Numbered from the stretch's first letter, positions 25,878 to 33,878 are shown. The stretch is DNA of 56,498 bases from an uncultured Prevotellaceae bacterium (GCA_946404865.1 CAMJFC010000013.1:1-56498); one strand, 5' to 3'. Notes: generated from the sequence alone by a model not told the origin. Translations and numbers: made by a program.

Positions 25878-26112
25878 TGTTGGGAGTTTGGACAATAGTT
25901 ATTTGGGAGTGGAGGAGTGAAGGAGTGGAGGAGTGAAGGAGTGAAGACAATAGTTATTGGGGAGTTTGGGAGTGTAGGAGTTTGGGAGTTTGGACAATAC
26001 AATCACAAAACTCAACGTTCAACGTTCAACGTTCAATGTTCAACGTTCAATGTTCAATGTTCAACGTTCAATGTTCAACGTTCAATGTTCAACGTTCAAT
26101 GTTCAACGTTCA
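25878..26112 (-). repeat. Inverted repeat, right copy, and inner array
   Basis: Bases 25921-26112 are the perfect reverse complement of 21328-21519. On the minus strand it begins exactly at the TGA stop of the PAP2-like gene, with 14 heptamers, and passes through period-8 words into the purE start codon. The inner 43 bases are similar but not identical to the left copy because of one extra period-8 unit and substitutions. Confidence 0.95.
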
Positions 26113-26730
26113 TGAGACAAGGACGGCGATGAAGGCGACGGAGAAGCCTGTGAGGAAACCCATCACTACTTCGGAGAGCGTATGGCGGTGAAGGAAAATC
26201 TGACATGAACCGATAATGCCCCACAGCGCTACAGCCAGGCAGATCCACCACACCGGGTCGTAAATGAAAAGGAGCGAGTAGCCCACAAGCACACCCACAA
26301 CCGCTCCCCATGAAGCGCAGTGGAGCGAGAAATTACACCACTGATGGACAATGATGTGGATGAGCAGGATGATGATGGCCGTGGCCGTCATGCAACTGAT
26401 GATATGGGGCAGGAAGATGACTTTCTGGATGAGATACCCCATGAGCAGACAAAAGAGGACGATGATATGGGGTATGTCTGTCATCCTTTTGATATCCTTC
26501 TCAGGATAGACATCGGAGTATGCCCTGCGGTAGGAGATGGTCATGAAGATAGGCATCAGCACCGTGATAATCATCATGATGAGCGGTATCTCATACATGA
26601 ATGAGGGCGTGGGGTGTAACTGTCCGAAGAAGATAGTGAGTCCGCAGATGGTACCGCACAAAGGGAAAAAGAGCGGATGGCATATCTTGCACAGTGTTCT
26701 GGCGTATTGTTTCTTTTGTTGTTGTGTCAT
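26110..26730 (-). CDS. PAP2-like membrane phosphatase
   Basis: 206 residues with about six hydrophobic segments. The C-terminal motif LHRHTLSEVVMGFLTG resembles the last PAP2 signature (SRxxxxxHxxxDVxxG) with changes. The first two PAP2 signatures (KxxxxxxRP and PSGH) are not clear, so activity is uncertain. Members dephosphorylate undecaprenyl pyrophosphate or other lipid phosphates. The ATG overlaps the rpoN stop (ATGA). Its TGA stop is the outer edge of the right inverted repeat. Confidence 0.7.
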   Translation of the reverse strand: MTQQQKKQYARTLCKICHPLFFPLCGTICGLTIFFGQLHPTPSFMYEIPLIMMIITVLMPIFMTISYRRAYSDVYPEKDIKRMTDIPHIIVLFCLLMGYLIQKVIFLPHIISCMTATAIIILLIHIIVHQWCNFSLHCASWGAVVGVLVGYSLLFIYDPVWWICLAVALWGIIGSCQIFLHRHTLSEVVMGFLTGFSVAFIAVLVS

Positions 26731-28220
26731 TGTTTTCTCAATGATGCCTTGGGGATTTCGAGTTGGTCGCGGTATTTATTGACGGTACGTCTGCTGATGG
26801 CGTATCCAGCCTCTTTCATCTTTTTGGTCAGAGCCTCATCGCTGAGCGGATGGCTTTTATCCTCTTCATCGATGATGCGTTTGAGTGCGTCCTTGACATT
26901 ACGTGTTGACAGCTCCGTACCGTCTTCGGCAATATAACTGTCGCTGAAGAAATGGCGTAGAGGGAAGATGCCCCATCGTGTCTGGGCATATTTTTGGTTG
27001 CATACCCTCGACACGGTAGAGATGTCAAGCTCGGTCAGTTCGGAGATATCTTTCAGTTTCATCGGTTTGAGCACAGCCTCATCGCCCTCTTGGAAGTACC
27101 GTTTTTGGATGTCGATGATGGTTTTCATCGTCTTGTAGAGCGTGAGCCGGCGTTGTTTGATGGCTTCGATGAAGTTTTTAGCCCTGTCCACCCGTTCTTT
27201 GGTATAGGCGAGCTCGTCTTTCTCTCTTTTGTTGAGTTGTTTTTTGTCTTTATAGAATTCGATGGTCTCGACAAACGAGGGAGCCACGTGCATATCGGGG
27301 ATGCGACCATTGTTGATTTCAAACGTCACATGTCCGTTGTCATCGGTTTCGATGATGAAATCAGGTGTGATTTGCTGTTGACTCTTGCCCACCGTTTCTC
27401 CGAGCGATGCCCCGGGTTTGGGGTTGAGTTTGCGTATCTCTTGTTGCAGCAGGTTTCTTCCGTCTTCGTCAAGATGTAGAGCCGTTTGAATCTTGTTCCA
27501 ATGGTTTTTCTGCAGTTCATCGAAGTGGTTGGTCACCACGTCGAGCATCTGAGTCTTGATGTCAGAGTCTTTTTTCCGTTGTATTTGCAATAGCAAACAT
27601 TCTTGCAGGTCTCGTGCGCCGATGCCAGGCGGGTCGAAGGTTTGCAGCAGATGAACCATCTCTTCCACCTCATGCGTGTCGGTGTCGATATAATGGTAGA
27701 TAAAGAGGTCTTCGACAATGTCTTGCAGGGGTGTGCTCAGTTTTCCTGTCTCATCGAGCGAACCGATGAGATATTCCATGATGTCACGTTGTTTTTCATT
27801 GAGATTAAGTTCTCCCATCTGTTCTTTGAGCAGGTCATAAAACGACTTGGCATTGCCGAAAATGGGTTCGGTATAGTCTTCGTTGCTTCGTTGCGAGGGA
27901 GGTTCCATCTGGTCGTCCATGCCCATCGTCTGCAGAGCCTGGTCCAGTTGTTCTTGCCTTTCTTCCCGTTCGTTTTGTTGTTCGAAGGTTTCATTGCCCG
28001 AATCCGACGGTTCATTGTCATAGTCGGAAACGGGTTCTAATAAATTATCATCGGGTATGTTCTCTTCCAAAGCACCGTTTTCGTTGAGTTCGTTGTTCAC
28101 GCGCTCTTCGAACTGCACAAGAGGCATCTCCAACAGATTCTTGACCAGCAGTTGCTGTTGTGATATCTGTTGTAGGGTTTGCAGGGTGGATATCTGTTCT
28201 TGGTGTAATGACTGTGGCAT
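26727..28220 (-). CDS. rpoN: RNA polymerase sigma-54 factor
   Basis: 497 residues. The Gln/Leu-rich activator-interacting region I is at the N-terminus (QISTLQTLQQISQQQLLVKNLLEMP), an acidic region II follows at about residues 45-115, then the core-binding domain (DPPGIGARDLQECLLLQI) and the DNA-binding end with the RpoN box RRTVNKYRDQLEIP. It is complete. It is preceded by an array-filled spacer whose sense strand ends CTCCCAACA before the ATG. It overlaps the next gene by 4 bp. No enhancer-binding activator is seen in the window. Confidence 0.96.
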   Translation of the reverse strand: MPQSLHQEQISTLQTLQQISQQQLLVKNLLEMPLVQFEERVNNELNENGALEENIPDDNLLEPVSDYDNEPSDSGNETFEQQNEREERQEQLDQALQTMGMDDQMEPPSQRSNEDYTEPIFGNAKSFYDLLKEQMGELNLNEKQRDIMEYLIGSLDETGKLSTPLQDIVEDLFIYHYIDTDTHEVEEMVHLLQTFDPPGIGARDLQECLLLQIQRKKDSDIKTQMLDVVTNHFDELQKNHWNKIQTALHLDEDGRNLLQQEIRKLNPKPGASLGETVGKSQQQITPDFIIETDDNGHVTFEINNGRIPDMHVAPSFVETIEFYKDKKQLNKREKDELAYTKERVDRAKNFIEAIKQRRLTLYKTMKTIIDIQKRYFQEGDEAVLKPMKLKDISELTELDISTVSRVCNQKYAQTRWGIFPLRHFFSDSYIAEDGTELSTRNVKDALKRIIDEEDKSHPLSDEALTKKMKEAGYAISRRTVNKYRDQLEIPKASLRKQ

Positions 28221-28315
28221 TGTTGGGAGTTTGGGAGTTTAGGAGTTTGGGAGTTTGGGAGTTTGGGAGTTTAGGAGTTTGGACGTTACTTGGTCGTTTG
28301 GGTCGTTTGGGAGTT
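28221..28315 (-). repeat. CCAAACTC/CTAAACTC period-8 array upstream of rpoN
   Basis: On the sense strand, eight-base units such as CCAAACTC and CTAAACTC run into the rpoN ATG. A GTTTGGTCGTTTGG-type word is also present; this word recurs upstream of licD. Confidence 0.75.
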
Positions 28316-28340
28316 TTTTAGGGAGTTGATAGATTTCGCG

Positions 28341-28370
28341 AGTAGGGACGCAGCTCGCCGCATTCCTACT
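28341..28370. repeat. REP-like palindrome
   Basis: Ten-base arms (GTAGGGACGC and GCATTCCTAC), outer AGTAGG/CCTACT perfect, with one wobble and one mismatch and an eight-base loop. It is G/C-rich compared with the surrounding spacer and resembles a repetitive extragenic palindrome. Confidence 0.6.
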
Positions 28371-28381
28371 TAGTAATCATA

Positions 28382-28451
28382 AAGTTCAATGTTCAATGTT
28401 CAAAGTTCAATGTTCAAAGTTCAATGTTCAATGTTCAATGTTCAATGTTCA
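28382..28451 (-). repeat. Ten-unit TGAAC heptamer array anchored on a stop codon
   Basis: Ten heptamers (AAGTTCA or ATGTTCA on the plus strand) end precisely on the TGA of the unknown gene at 28449-29093. They belong to the same family as the inverted repeats, with the variant TGAACTT. Confidence 0.9.
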
Positions 28452-29093
28452 AAACATTTGTCCCAGGAGTGAGGCGGTGGTGGCAAGTTTCTCTGCACTG
28501 TCGTTGACAAAGCGTTTCCAAATCTCCTCGCAGGCGGACAGCAGGGGCGACGGTTCTGGCTGTTGGCGGTTGAGGTAGGGGTCGCAATACTGATAGGTCT
28601 TCATCACCTGCACCACCATGGATGCGGGAATCTTCATCCGTTGGGCCAGGTGTTTCACCTCAGGTGTGTCGGTGTTCATGGTCACCGGTGTGAGCCGGAA
28701 ATATTGGTCCAAGATGAGGATGAGCATCACGGGTGTGAGCGGTTCCAGTCCGGCGATGGGTTTGAAGTCCTTTTCCCACGACTCATTCACTTCTACGCCC
28801 TCGTAAAAATCCGTTGGGTTGTTGAACCCTCTCATCTTTCTCCACAATCTGACTCCTTTGGCAAGTTTCTGTGGGTTATTACCATAATTGTTCCACAGCC
28901 GTTCGATGCGGGGCGTGGCCAATCTTCTGAGGAGGAACATTTTTTCGTAGAGTGTGCGTGGCGGTATGTGCAGTTCGAGTGCCAGGTTGACCATTCCTTT
29001 CGAGTAGATGGGTTTCACCCCAACAGGTTTGCGCAGATACAACTGTATGAGCGGCAACCAATACTCGTCTTCCCATTTGATTTTTCGTGTCAT
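28449..29093 (-). CDS. Conserved protein of unknown function upstream of rpoN
   Basis: 214 residues, basic at the N-terminus, with no signal peptide and no membrane segment. Visible blocks are WEDEYWLPLIQLYLRKPVGVK, a helix-rich region LALELHIPPRTLYEKMFLLRRL that could be a small helix-turn-helix, and GLEPLTPVMLILILDQYFRLTP near residue 120. I do not recognise a characterised family. A -7 box lies 26 bp upstream (29119-29126), so it likely heads the transcript running through rpoN, the PAP2-like gene, purE, ispG and the AKR gene. Its stop lies inside a heptamer array. Confidence 0.75.
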   Translation of the reverse strand: MTRKIKWEDEYWLPLIQLYLRKPVGVKPIYSKGMVNLALELHIPPRTLYEKMFLLRRLATPRIERLWNNYGNNPQKLAKGVRLWRKMRGFNNPTDFYEGVEVNESWEKDFKPIAGLEPLTPVMLILILDQYFRLTPVTMNTDTPEVKHLAQRMKIPASMVVQVMKTYQYCDPYLNRQQPEPSPLLSACEEIWKRFVNDSAEKLATTASLLGQMF

Positions 29094-29118
29094 AAACAGC
29101 GCAAAGATGATTTTTCCG

Positions 29119-29126
29119 CAAAAATA
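29119..29126 (-). promoter_or_regulatory. Putative promoter of the rpoN transcript
   Basis: The minus strand reads TATTTTTG, a match to TAnnTTTG, 26 bp before the start of the unknown gene. The -33 element (CTTG) is partial. Confidence 0.4.
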
Positions 29127-29226
29127 ATGCCAAAATGTGAATTATGCAAGAAAATAATGAAAAATAATGTTGAGAGTAGAAAGAATACCGACGGATGAAC
29201 ATCGTTCGATAATCAACATTTAATTA

Positions 29227-30276
29227 TCAATGTTCAATGTTCAGGCATACCGCGATGGTCTTCAGCCTGAAATAGTTTTCCGACATATACATCCATCCGT
29301 GATAGGGGTTGTTGCGCCCCCATGAGTTCTTGCAGATGTAGTATTTCCTGCCTTGCTGGTCATGAGCCATGCCGATGATGGCCATACAGTGGTCATCGGT
29401 GGTCTGGAACCGCTCAAAGGCTGCCTGCCGTTGCCGTTGGTCGACGGTCTCCGTCTCATTGCCGGTCACGGCGGTGCCGGCCGCGAAGTTGAAGCCCGGT
29501 TCGGAGGTGTCGCCCTCCCAACATACGGGATGTCCCTGGGTCAGGGCGCGGTCAACATTGGTTTGCAGTGTGTCGATGGGCAGGTTGAGGAACGTGTCGT
29601 GGTAGTAATTGTCGGGCACCTCGAGTTCAAAAGCGTCACCGAAGGGGTGGTGGGTGAAGGACGTGAGGGCAGTGTATTCATTTCTTCCGCAGACACTGTG
29701 GGCAAACTCTTTGGGGGTGTATTCGCATGAGAACATAAACACAAAACGCGGTACGATGCCGAGCACCTCTTCTATGCGGCTGTCCACCTCTTTCATCAGA
29801 CGTTGGAACCCGGCGTGTTGCTGTCGGTGGTTGTCAACAGTGGTTTGCAGCACGCGCGCCAGAGCATGGTAGTCGGCGTCGGGTTTGGCGTGGAACGTCT
29901 CGTAGGGTTCGCAGCCGTAGCGGTAGAGCAACTGTGGCAACATGGTCATCATGCCGCGAGTGCCGATGGGCTGGCCTCCCTTCATATAGCGCAGCCGTGA
30001 TTGTTCGAGCAGATACATGTAGCCCACATAGTCGGCGCTCAGGTCGATGCTGTCGCCTCGCATCAGGTGTTCGCTCTCGATGGTGGCGAGCATGGCATAG
30101 GCCCAGCAGAGGTGGCTCTTGCCTTGCGACTTCACGGGTGTGGTCTTCAGTAGCACATCGGTGGTGAAGCGTTGGGCGGCATCAGAGGTGTTGCTGACGT
30201 TGGTGGGGGCGTCCTGGTTCTTCCTGCAGGCAATGGCCAGTAACAGGCAAAGGGCAAAGAGGATGTTCTTTCTCAT
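29227..30276 (-). CDS. Papain-like (C1 family) cysteine peptidase lipoprotein
   Basis: 349 residues from ATG 30274-30276. The lipoprotein signal MRKNILFALCLLLAIAC puts the lipid on C17. The papain-fold catalytic set is complete: Q51 and C57 in KSQGKSHLCWAY, H296 in DDHCMAIIGMAHD and N317 in CKNSWGRNNP. It resembles the bleomycin-hydrolase/aminopeptidase C branch, but exported. The last residues CLNIEH and the TGA stop are written in heptamer-like repeat sequence (TGAACAT). A -7 box is at 30301-30308. The reading frame stays open far upstream over the opposite gene, but that part is not coding. Confidence 0.9.
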   Translation of the reverse strand: MRKNILFALCLLLAIACRKNQDAPTNVSNTSDAAQRFTTDVLLKTTPVKSQGKSHLCWAYAMLATIESEHLMRGDSIDLSADYVGYMYLLEQSRLRYMKGGQPIGTRGMMTMLPQLLYRYGCEPYETFHAKPDADYHALARVLQTTVDNHRQQHAGFQRLMKEVDSRIEEVLGIVPRFVFMFSCEYTPKEFAHSVCGRNEYTALTSFTHHPFGDAFELEVPDNYYHDTFLNLPIDTLQTNVDRALTQGHPVCWEGDTSEPGFNFAAGTAVTGNETETVDQRQRQAAFERFQTTDDHCMAIIGMAHDQQGRKYYICKNSWGRNNPYHGWMYMSENYFRLKTIAVCLNIEH

Positions 30277-30300
30277 TGTGATATTAGCGCTATTTGGGTG

Positions 30301-30308
30301 CAAAGATA
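30301..30308 (-). promoter_or_regulatory. Putative promoter of the cysteine peptidase gene
   Basis: Minus-strand TATCTTTG followed by CA, 24 bp before the ATG. The -33 box is unclear. Confidence 0.5.
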
Positions 30309-30372
30309 GTGTATTTTGCTGAGATAGATGAAAAATGAATCTTCTATATTTTCGTATTTCGTAGATAATATC

Positions 30373-30380
30373 TAACTTTG
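30373..30380 (+). promoter_or_regulatory. Putative promoter of the U32-sufE operon
   Basis: TAACTTTG followed by CA, 16 bp before the ATG at 30397. The -33 region has only TTTC/TTTTC. Confidence 0.5.
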
Positions 30381-30396
30381 CAAACTCAATAAAAAG

Positions 30397-31701
30397 ATGG
30401 AACAACAACTGCGTGATTATGAAATCATGGCACCCGTGGGTTCGCATGAGAGCCTGCAGGCCGCCATACAAGCCGGTGCCGGGTCGGTATATTTCGGCAT
30501 CGGACAACTCAATATGCGGGCACATTCCGCCAATGCCTTCACTATCGACGACCTGCGCGACATCGCTGCCACCTGTCAAGAACACGGCATCAAGACCTAC
30601 CTCACTGTCAACACCATCATCTATGGCGAGGACATACTGGTGATGCACCAGATTGTGGATGCTGCCGTCGAGGCGGGCATCACTGCCGTCATCGCGTCCG
30701 ACGTGGCGGTGATGACCTATTGCAACCGCGTGGGCATGGAGGTGCATCTCAGTACCCAACTCAATATCTCTAACATTGAGGCGCTGCGGTTCTATGCCCA
30801 GTTTGCCGATGTGGTGGTGCTGGCGCGTGAACTGAACATCGACCAGGTGGCCGACATCTACCGGCAGATACAGGAACAGGATATCCGCGGGCCGCGTGGC
30901 GAGCAGATACGCATCGAGATGTTCTGCCATGGTGCCCTCTGCATGGCTGTCAGCGGCAAGTGCTACCTGAGCCTGAACAATGCCGCACGGTCGGCCAACC
31001 GTGGCGAGTGCATGCAATTGTGCCGCCGGTCGTATGTCGTGACCGACGCTGAGACGGGCACACAACTGGAGATAGACAACAAATACATCATGAGTCCGAA
31101 AGACCTGAAAACCATCCGTTTCATCGACCGTATGATGGCGGCTGGTGTCAGGGTTTATAAGATAGAGGGACGTGCCCGCGGTCCGGAGTATGTCTATACC
31201 GTGGTGCAATGCTACAAAGAGGCCATTCAGAGTGTCATCGACGGCACGTTTACTGAGGAGAAGAAGGACGCATGGGACGAACGCTTGGCGGCTGTCTTCA
31301 ACCGGGGCTTCTGGGATGGCTATTACCAGGGGCAGACGTTGGGCGAGTGGAACAAGAACTATGGTTCGAACGCCACTGTGCGCAAGGTGTATATCGGCAA
31401 GGGGGTGAAATATTACTCCCGTCTGGGCGTGGCGGAGTTCACATGCGAGGCGGCGGAGTTCAGCGTGGGCGACCATCTGCTCATCACGGGTCCCACCACG
31501 GGTGTGATGTATGTCGATGCCACGGAAATCCGCTATGAGTTGCAACCGGTGGAGACGGCTCAGAAAGGTACTCACATCTCTATCCCTGTGCCGGGAAAGA
31601 TACGCCCATCTGACAAACTGTTTAAATTAGTCGCCTCGGACGATGGGGATAACACGACAACGAATGAAACAAATTTTAGGCAACATAATGACAATCAATG
31701 A
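30397..31701 (+). CDS. Peptidase U32 family protein (TrhP/YegQ-like)
   Basis: 434 residues. The U32 signature EMFCHGALCMAVSGKCYLS is at about residue 177, preceded by a TIM-barrel beginning IMAPVGSHESLQAAIQAGAGSVYFG. In E. coli the YegQ (TrhP) branch is needed for 5-hydroxyuridine formation in tRNA with a prephenate-derived cofactor, and the Cys cluster binds iron-sulfur. The family name as a peptidase is historical. It overlaps sufE by 14 bp. With a SpoU methyltransferase and tcdA following, this group is rich in tRNA modification, which supports the tRNA role. Confidence 0.9.
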   Translation: MEQQLRDYEIMAPVGSHESLQAAIQAGAGSVYFGIGQLNMRAHSANAFTIDDLRDIAATCQEHGIKTYLTVNTIIYGEDILVMHQIVDAAVEAGITAVIASDVAVMTYCNRVGMEVHLSTQLNISNIEALRFYAQFADVVVLARELNIDQVADIYRQIQEQDIRGPRGEQIRIEMFCHGALCMAVSGKCYLSLNNAARSANRGECMQLCRRSYVVTDAETGTQLEIDNKYIMSPKDLKTIRFIDRMMAAGVRVYKIEGRARGPEYVYTVVQCYKEAIQSVIDGTFTEEKKDAWDERLAAVFNRGFWDGYYQGQTLGEWNKNYGSNATVRKVYIGKGVKYYSRLGVAEFTCEAAEFSVGDHLLITGPTTGVMYVDATEIRYELQPVETAQKGTHISIPVPGKIRPSDKLFKLVASDDGDNTTTNETNFRQHNDNQ

Positions 31702-32104
31702 ATTGCAAGAAGAGGTGATTGAGGAGTTTTCCGACTTCACCGATTGGATGGACAAATATCAGTTGCTCATCGACTTAGGTAATGAGCAGGAACCACTCGA
31801 CGAGAAGTATAAGACGGAGTCGAACCTCATCGACGGCTGCCAGAGCCGTGTGTGGCTGCAAGCCGACTACCGCGACGGCCTGCTATGGTTTACCGCCGAG
31901 AGCGATGCCCTTATCGTGAAAGGTATCGTAGCCCTGCTTATCCGGGTACTCAGCGGTCACACGCCGCAGGAGATACTCGACGCCGACCTCTATTTCATCG
32001 ACCGCATCGGACTGAAAGAGCATCTCTCGCCTACACGCAGCAACGGGTTGGTGGCGATGATTAAACAGATGCGGCTCTATGCCGTGGCGTTTAGCAATAG
32101 ATAG
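31688..32104 (+). CDS. sufE: SufE family sulfur acceptor
   Basis: 138 residues from ATG 31688 (MTINELQEEVIEEFSDF); an earlier in-frame ATG lies inside the U32 gene. The acceptor Cys is C51 in NLIDGCQSRVW, which takes persulfide from the cysteine desulfurase SufS for iron-sulfur assembly. No sufS or sufBCD is next to it. Its position between an Fe-S U32 protein and tcdA (whose E. coli partner CsdE is a SufE homologue) suggests it may serve sulfur transfer for tRNA modification. Confidence 0.93.
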   Translation: MTINELQEEVIEEFSDFTDWMDKYQLLIDLGNEQEPLDEKYKTESNLIDGCQSRVWLQADYRDGLLWFTAESDALIVKGIVALLIRVLSGHTPQEILDADLYFIDRIGLKEHLSPTRSNGLVAMIKQMRLYAVAFSNR

Positions 32105-32111
32105 CACTCCC

Positions 32112-32642
32112 ATGCGTAAATTACGAACCATAGAGATGCACCGCCTGACGGTGGAGGAGTTCAAGGCATCGGAGAAACTGCCGCTCACCGTTGTGCTCGA
32201 CGATGTGCGCTCGCTCTACAATGTAGGGTCGGTGTTCCGCACTTGTGACGCTTTCCGTGTGGAGCGGGTCTGCCTGTGCGGCATCACGGCCTGTCCGCCG
32301 CATCCTGAGATACACAAGACGGCCTTGGGTGGCGAGGATGCCGTGGAGTGGCAATACTTCGCCTCGGCCGACGAGGCCGTGGAGGCCTTGCACCGCGAGG
32401 GGGTCTTCGTCTATAGCATCGAACAGGTGGAGGGCTCGACTAAACTGCAAGACATGCAGACCGAGTCGGGCATCCGTTATGCTGTGGTGTTCGGCAATGA
32501 GGTAAAGGGCGTGCACCAGAGCGTGGTCGATGCATCCGACGGCTGTTTAGAGATACCGCAGTTCGGCACCAAGCACTCGCTCAATGTGGCCAACACTGCC
32601 AGCATCGTCATTTGGGAGTTTGCACGGCATCTGTTATTCTAA
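32112..32642 (+). CDS. SpoU/TrmH family RNA methyltransferase
   Basis: 176 residues from ATG 32112 (MRKLRTIEMHRLTVEEF), seven bases after sufE. The knotted SPOUT fold motifs are all seen: VLDDVRSLYNVGSVFRTCDAF (motif 1 with the Asn-x-Gly-x-x-x-Arg core), VVFGNEVKGV (motif 2) and LEIPQFGTKHSLNVANTASIV (motif 3). It 2'-O-methylates a tRNA or rRNA ribose; which one cannot be told. Confidence 0.92.
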   Translation: MRKLRTIEMHRLTVEEFKASEKLPLTVVLDDVRSLYNVGSVFRTCDAFRVERVCLCGITACPPHPEIHKTALGGEDAVEWQYFASADEAVEALHREGVFVYSIEQVEGSTKLQDMQTESGIRYAVVFGNEVKGVHQSVVDASDGCLEIPQFGTKHSLNVANTASIVIWEFARHLLF

Positions 32643-32677
32643 GAAGTTGAAGAAATTGAGCGAATGCTAAGCATATA

Positions 32678-33478
32678 ATGGAAGAGAAAATATCACCGAT
32701 ATTCAGGCGAACGGAACTGCTGTTAGGCCCAGAGGCGATGGGTCGTCTGACAGCCAAGCGGGTAATCATCTTCGGGGTCGGAGGTGTCGGCTCATGGTGT
32801 GCGGAGAGTTTGGTGCGCTCGGGCATCTGCCACCTCACCATCGTCGATTCCGACCGTGTGTGCATCACCAACATCAACCGGCAACTGATGGCCACCTCGC
32901 AGACCGTGGGACTGGTGAAGGTCGAGGTGCTGCGCGAGCGGTTGCTTGCCATCAACCCCTCTGCTGAAGTGACTGCCATGCAGAAAATCTTCACCGAACA
33001 GACCGCCGACAGCTTTGACATCGGCAGTTATGACTATGTGATTGATGCCATCGATTCGTTGAAGGACAAGGCCTTGCTCATCGAGATGGCTTGCCGTAGC
33101 AAAGTAAAATTCTTCTCGTCGATGGGGGCCGCGTTGAAGATGGACCCCACTCGCATTCAGGTGGCTGAGTTTTGGAAGGTGAAGGGCGACCCGTTGGCAC
33201 GCGCCTTGCGCCGCCGTTTCAAACAACAACAGCGGTTGCCACAACGTAAGTTCCTCTGTGTCTTCTCCGACGAGCTGCTTCAGAATAAAGGAAAGAACGC
33301 CACTTGTGGCACCGACCAGTGCGTGTGCCCAAAGGCGGTGAGAGGACCAGGCGACCCTACGCTGCTCAATCATGAGTGGTGTTCGTCGAAAGCGCAAATC
33401 AATGGCACGTTGGCTCACATCACTGCCATCTTCGGGTTCATGCTCGCCGGACTGGTGGTGCAGGATGCGTGCAAGTGA
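32678..33478 (+). CDS. tcdA: tRNA threonylcarbamoyladenosine dehydratase
   Basis: 266 residues of the ThiF/E1-like adenylating family; E. coli TcdA is 268. The nucleotide loop is FGVGGVGSW at residues 32-40, followed by DSDRVCITNINRQ. The region CGTDQCVCP and the C-terminal TAIFGFMLAG helix fit TcdA rather than MoeB or ThiF. It cyclises t6A37 in tRNAs that read ANN codons. Confidence 0.93.
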   Translation: MEEKISPIFRRTELLLGPEAMGRLTAKRVIIFGVGGVGSWCAESLVRSGICHLTIVDSDRVCITNINRQLMATSQTVGLVKVEVLRERLLAINPSAEVTAMQKIFTEQTADSFDIGSYDYVIDAIDSLKDKALLIEMACRSKVKFFSSMGAALKMDPTRIQVAEFWKVKGDPLARALRRRFKQQQRLPQRKFLCVFSDELLQNKGKNATCGTDQCVCPKAVRGPGDPTLLNHEWCSSKAQINGTLAHITAIFGFMLAGLVVQDACK

Positions 33479-33497
33479 CCGAGACGATGAGACACAG

Positions 33498-33836
33498 ATG
33501 AGAGAATACCCCAACACCATGACACCCGACGAGGCGCGCACTTTTCGCGAGGCGGTGTTCGACATCGTGGCGCAGATACCACGCGGACGGGTTACCACCT
33601 ACGGCATCATCGCCGCATGGGCAGGGTGGCCCAGTCATGCGCGTATGGTGGGGCGCACGCTCCGCTATACCCCCGGTGCAGAGCAGTTGCCATGCCACCG
33701 TGTGGTGAACATGGCAGGGCGGACGGCTCCTGGATGGAGTGCTCAGCGCACACTGTTAGAACGCGAGGGAGTGACGTTCAAATCCAACGGACACGTGGAC
33801 ATGAGCCGCCACCTATGGGTGATTAACATGTTTTAA
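33498..33836 (+). CDS. Short MGMT-like DNA-binding protein with intact active-site Cys
   Basis: 112 residues from ATG 33498 (a second ATG at 33519 is also possible). Only the C-terminal MGMT domain is present: a helix-turn-helix with RGRVTTYGIIAAWAG and GRTLRYTPG, then the reactive loop LPCHRVVN with C66. Proteins of this length are usually alkyltransferase-like (ATL), in which Trp or Ala replaces the Cys. Here the Cys is kept, so it may transfer alkyl groups itself or flag lesions for nucleotide excision repair. It is the last gene of the U32-sufE-tcdA run, 19 bp after tcdA. Confidence 0.88.
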   Translation: MREYPNTMTPDEARTFREAVFDIVAQIPRGRVTTYGIIAAWAGWPSHARMVGRTLRYTPGAEQLPCHRVVNMAGRTAPGWSAQRTLLEREGVTFKSNGHVDMSRHLWVINMF

Positions 33837-33870
33837 CAAAACATAGAACATCAATCTCCCTTTTTTGTGT

Positions 33871-33878
33871 TATTTTTG
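33871..33878 (+). promoter_or_regulatory. Putative -7 box before the second BspA-like gene
   Basis: TATTTTTG followed by CA, about 105 bp upstream of the ATG. No clear -33 TTTG. Confidence 0.4.

Noticed and set aside
30277..31575. Minus-strand open frame extending the cysteine peptidase gene by 433 codons over the U32 gene
   Set aside because: It is antisense to a clear U32 protein, has no recognisable domain, and a lipoprotein signal at 30276 marks the true start.
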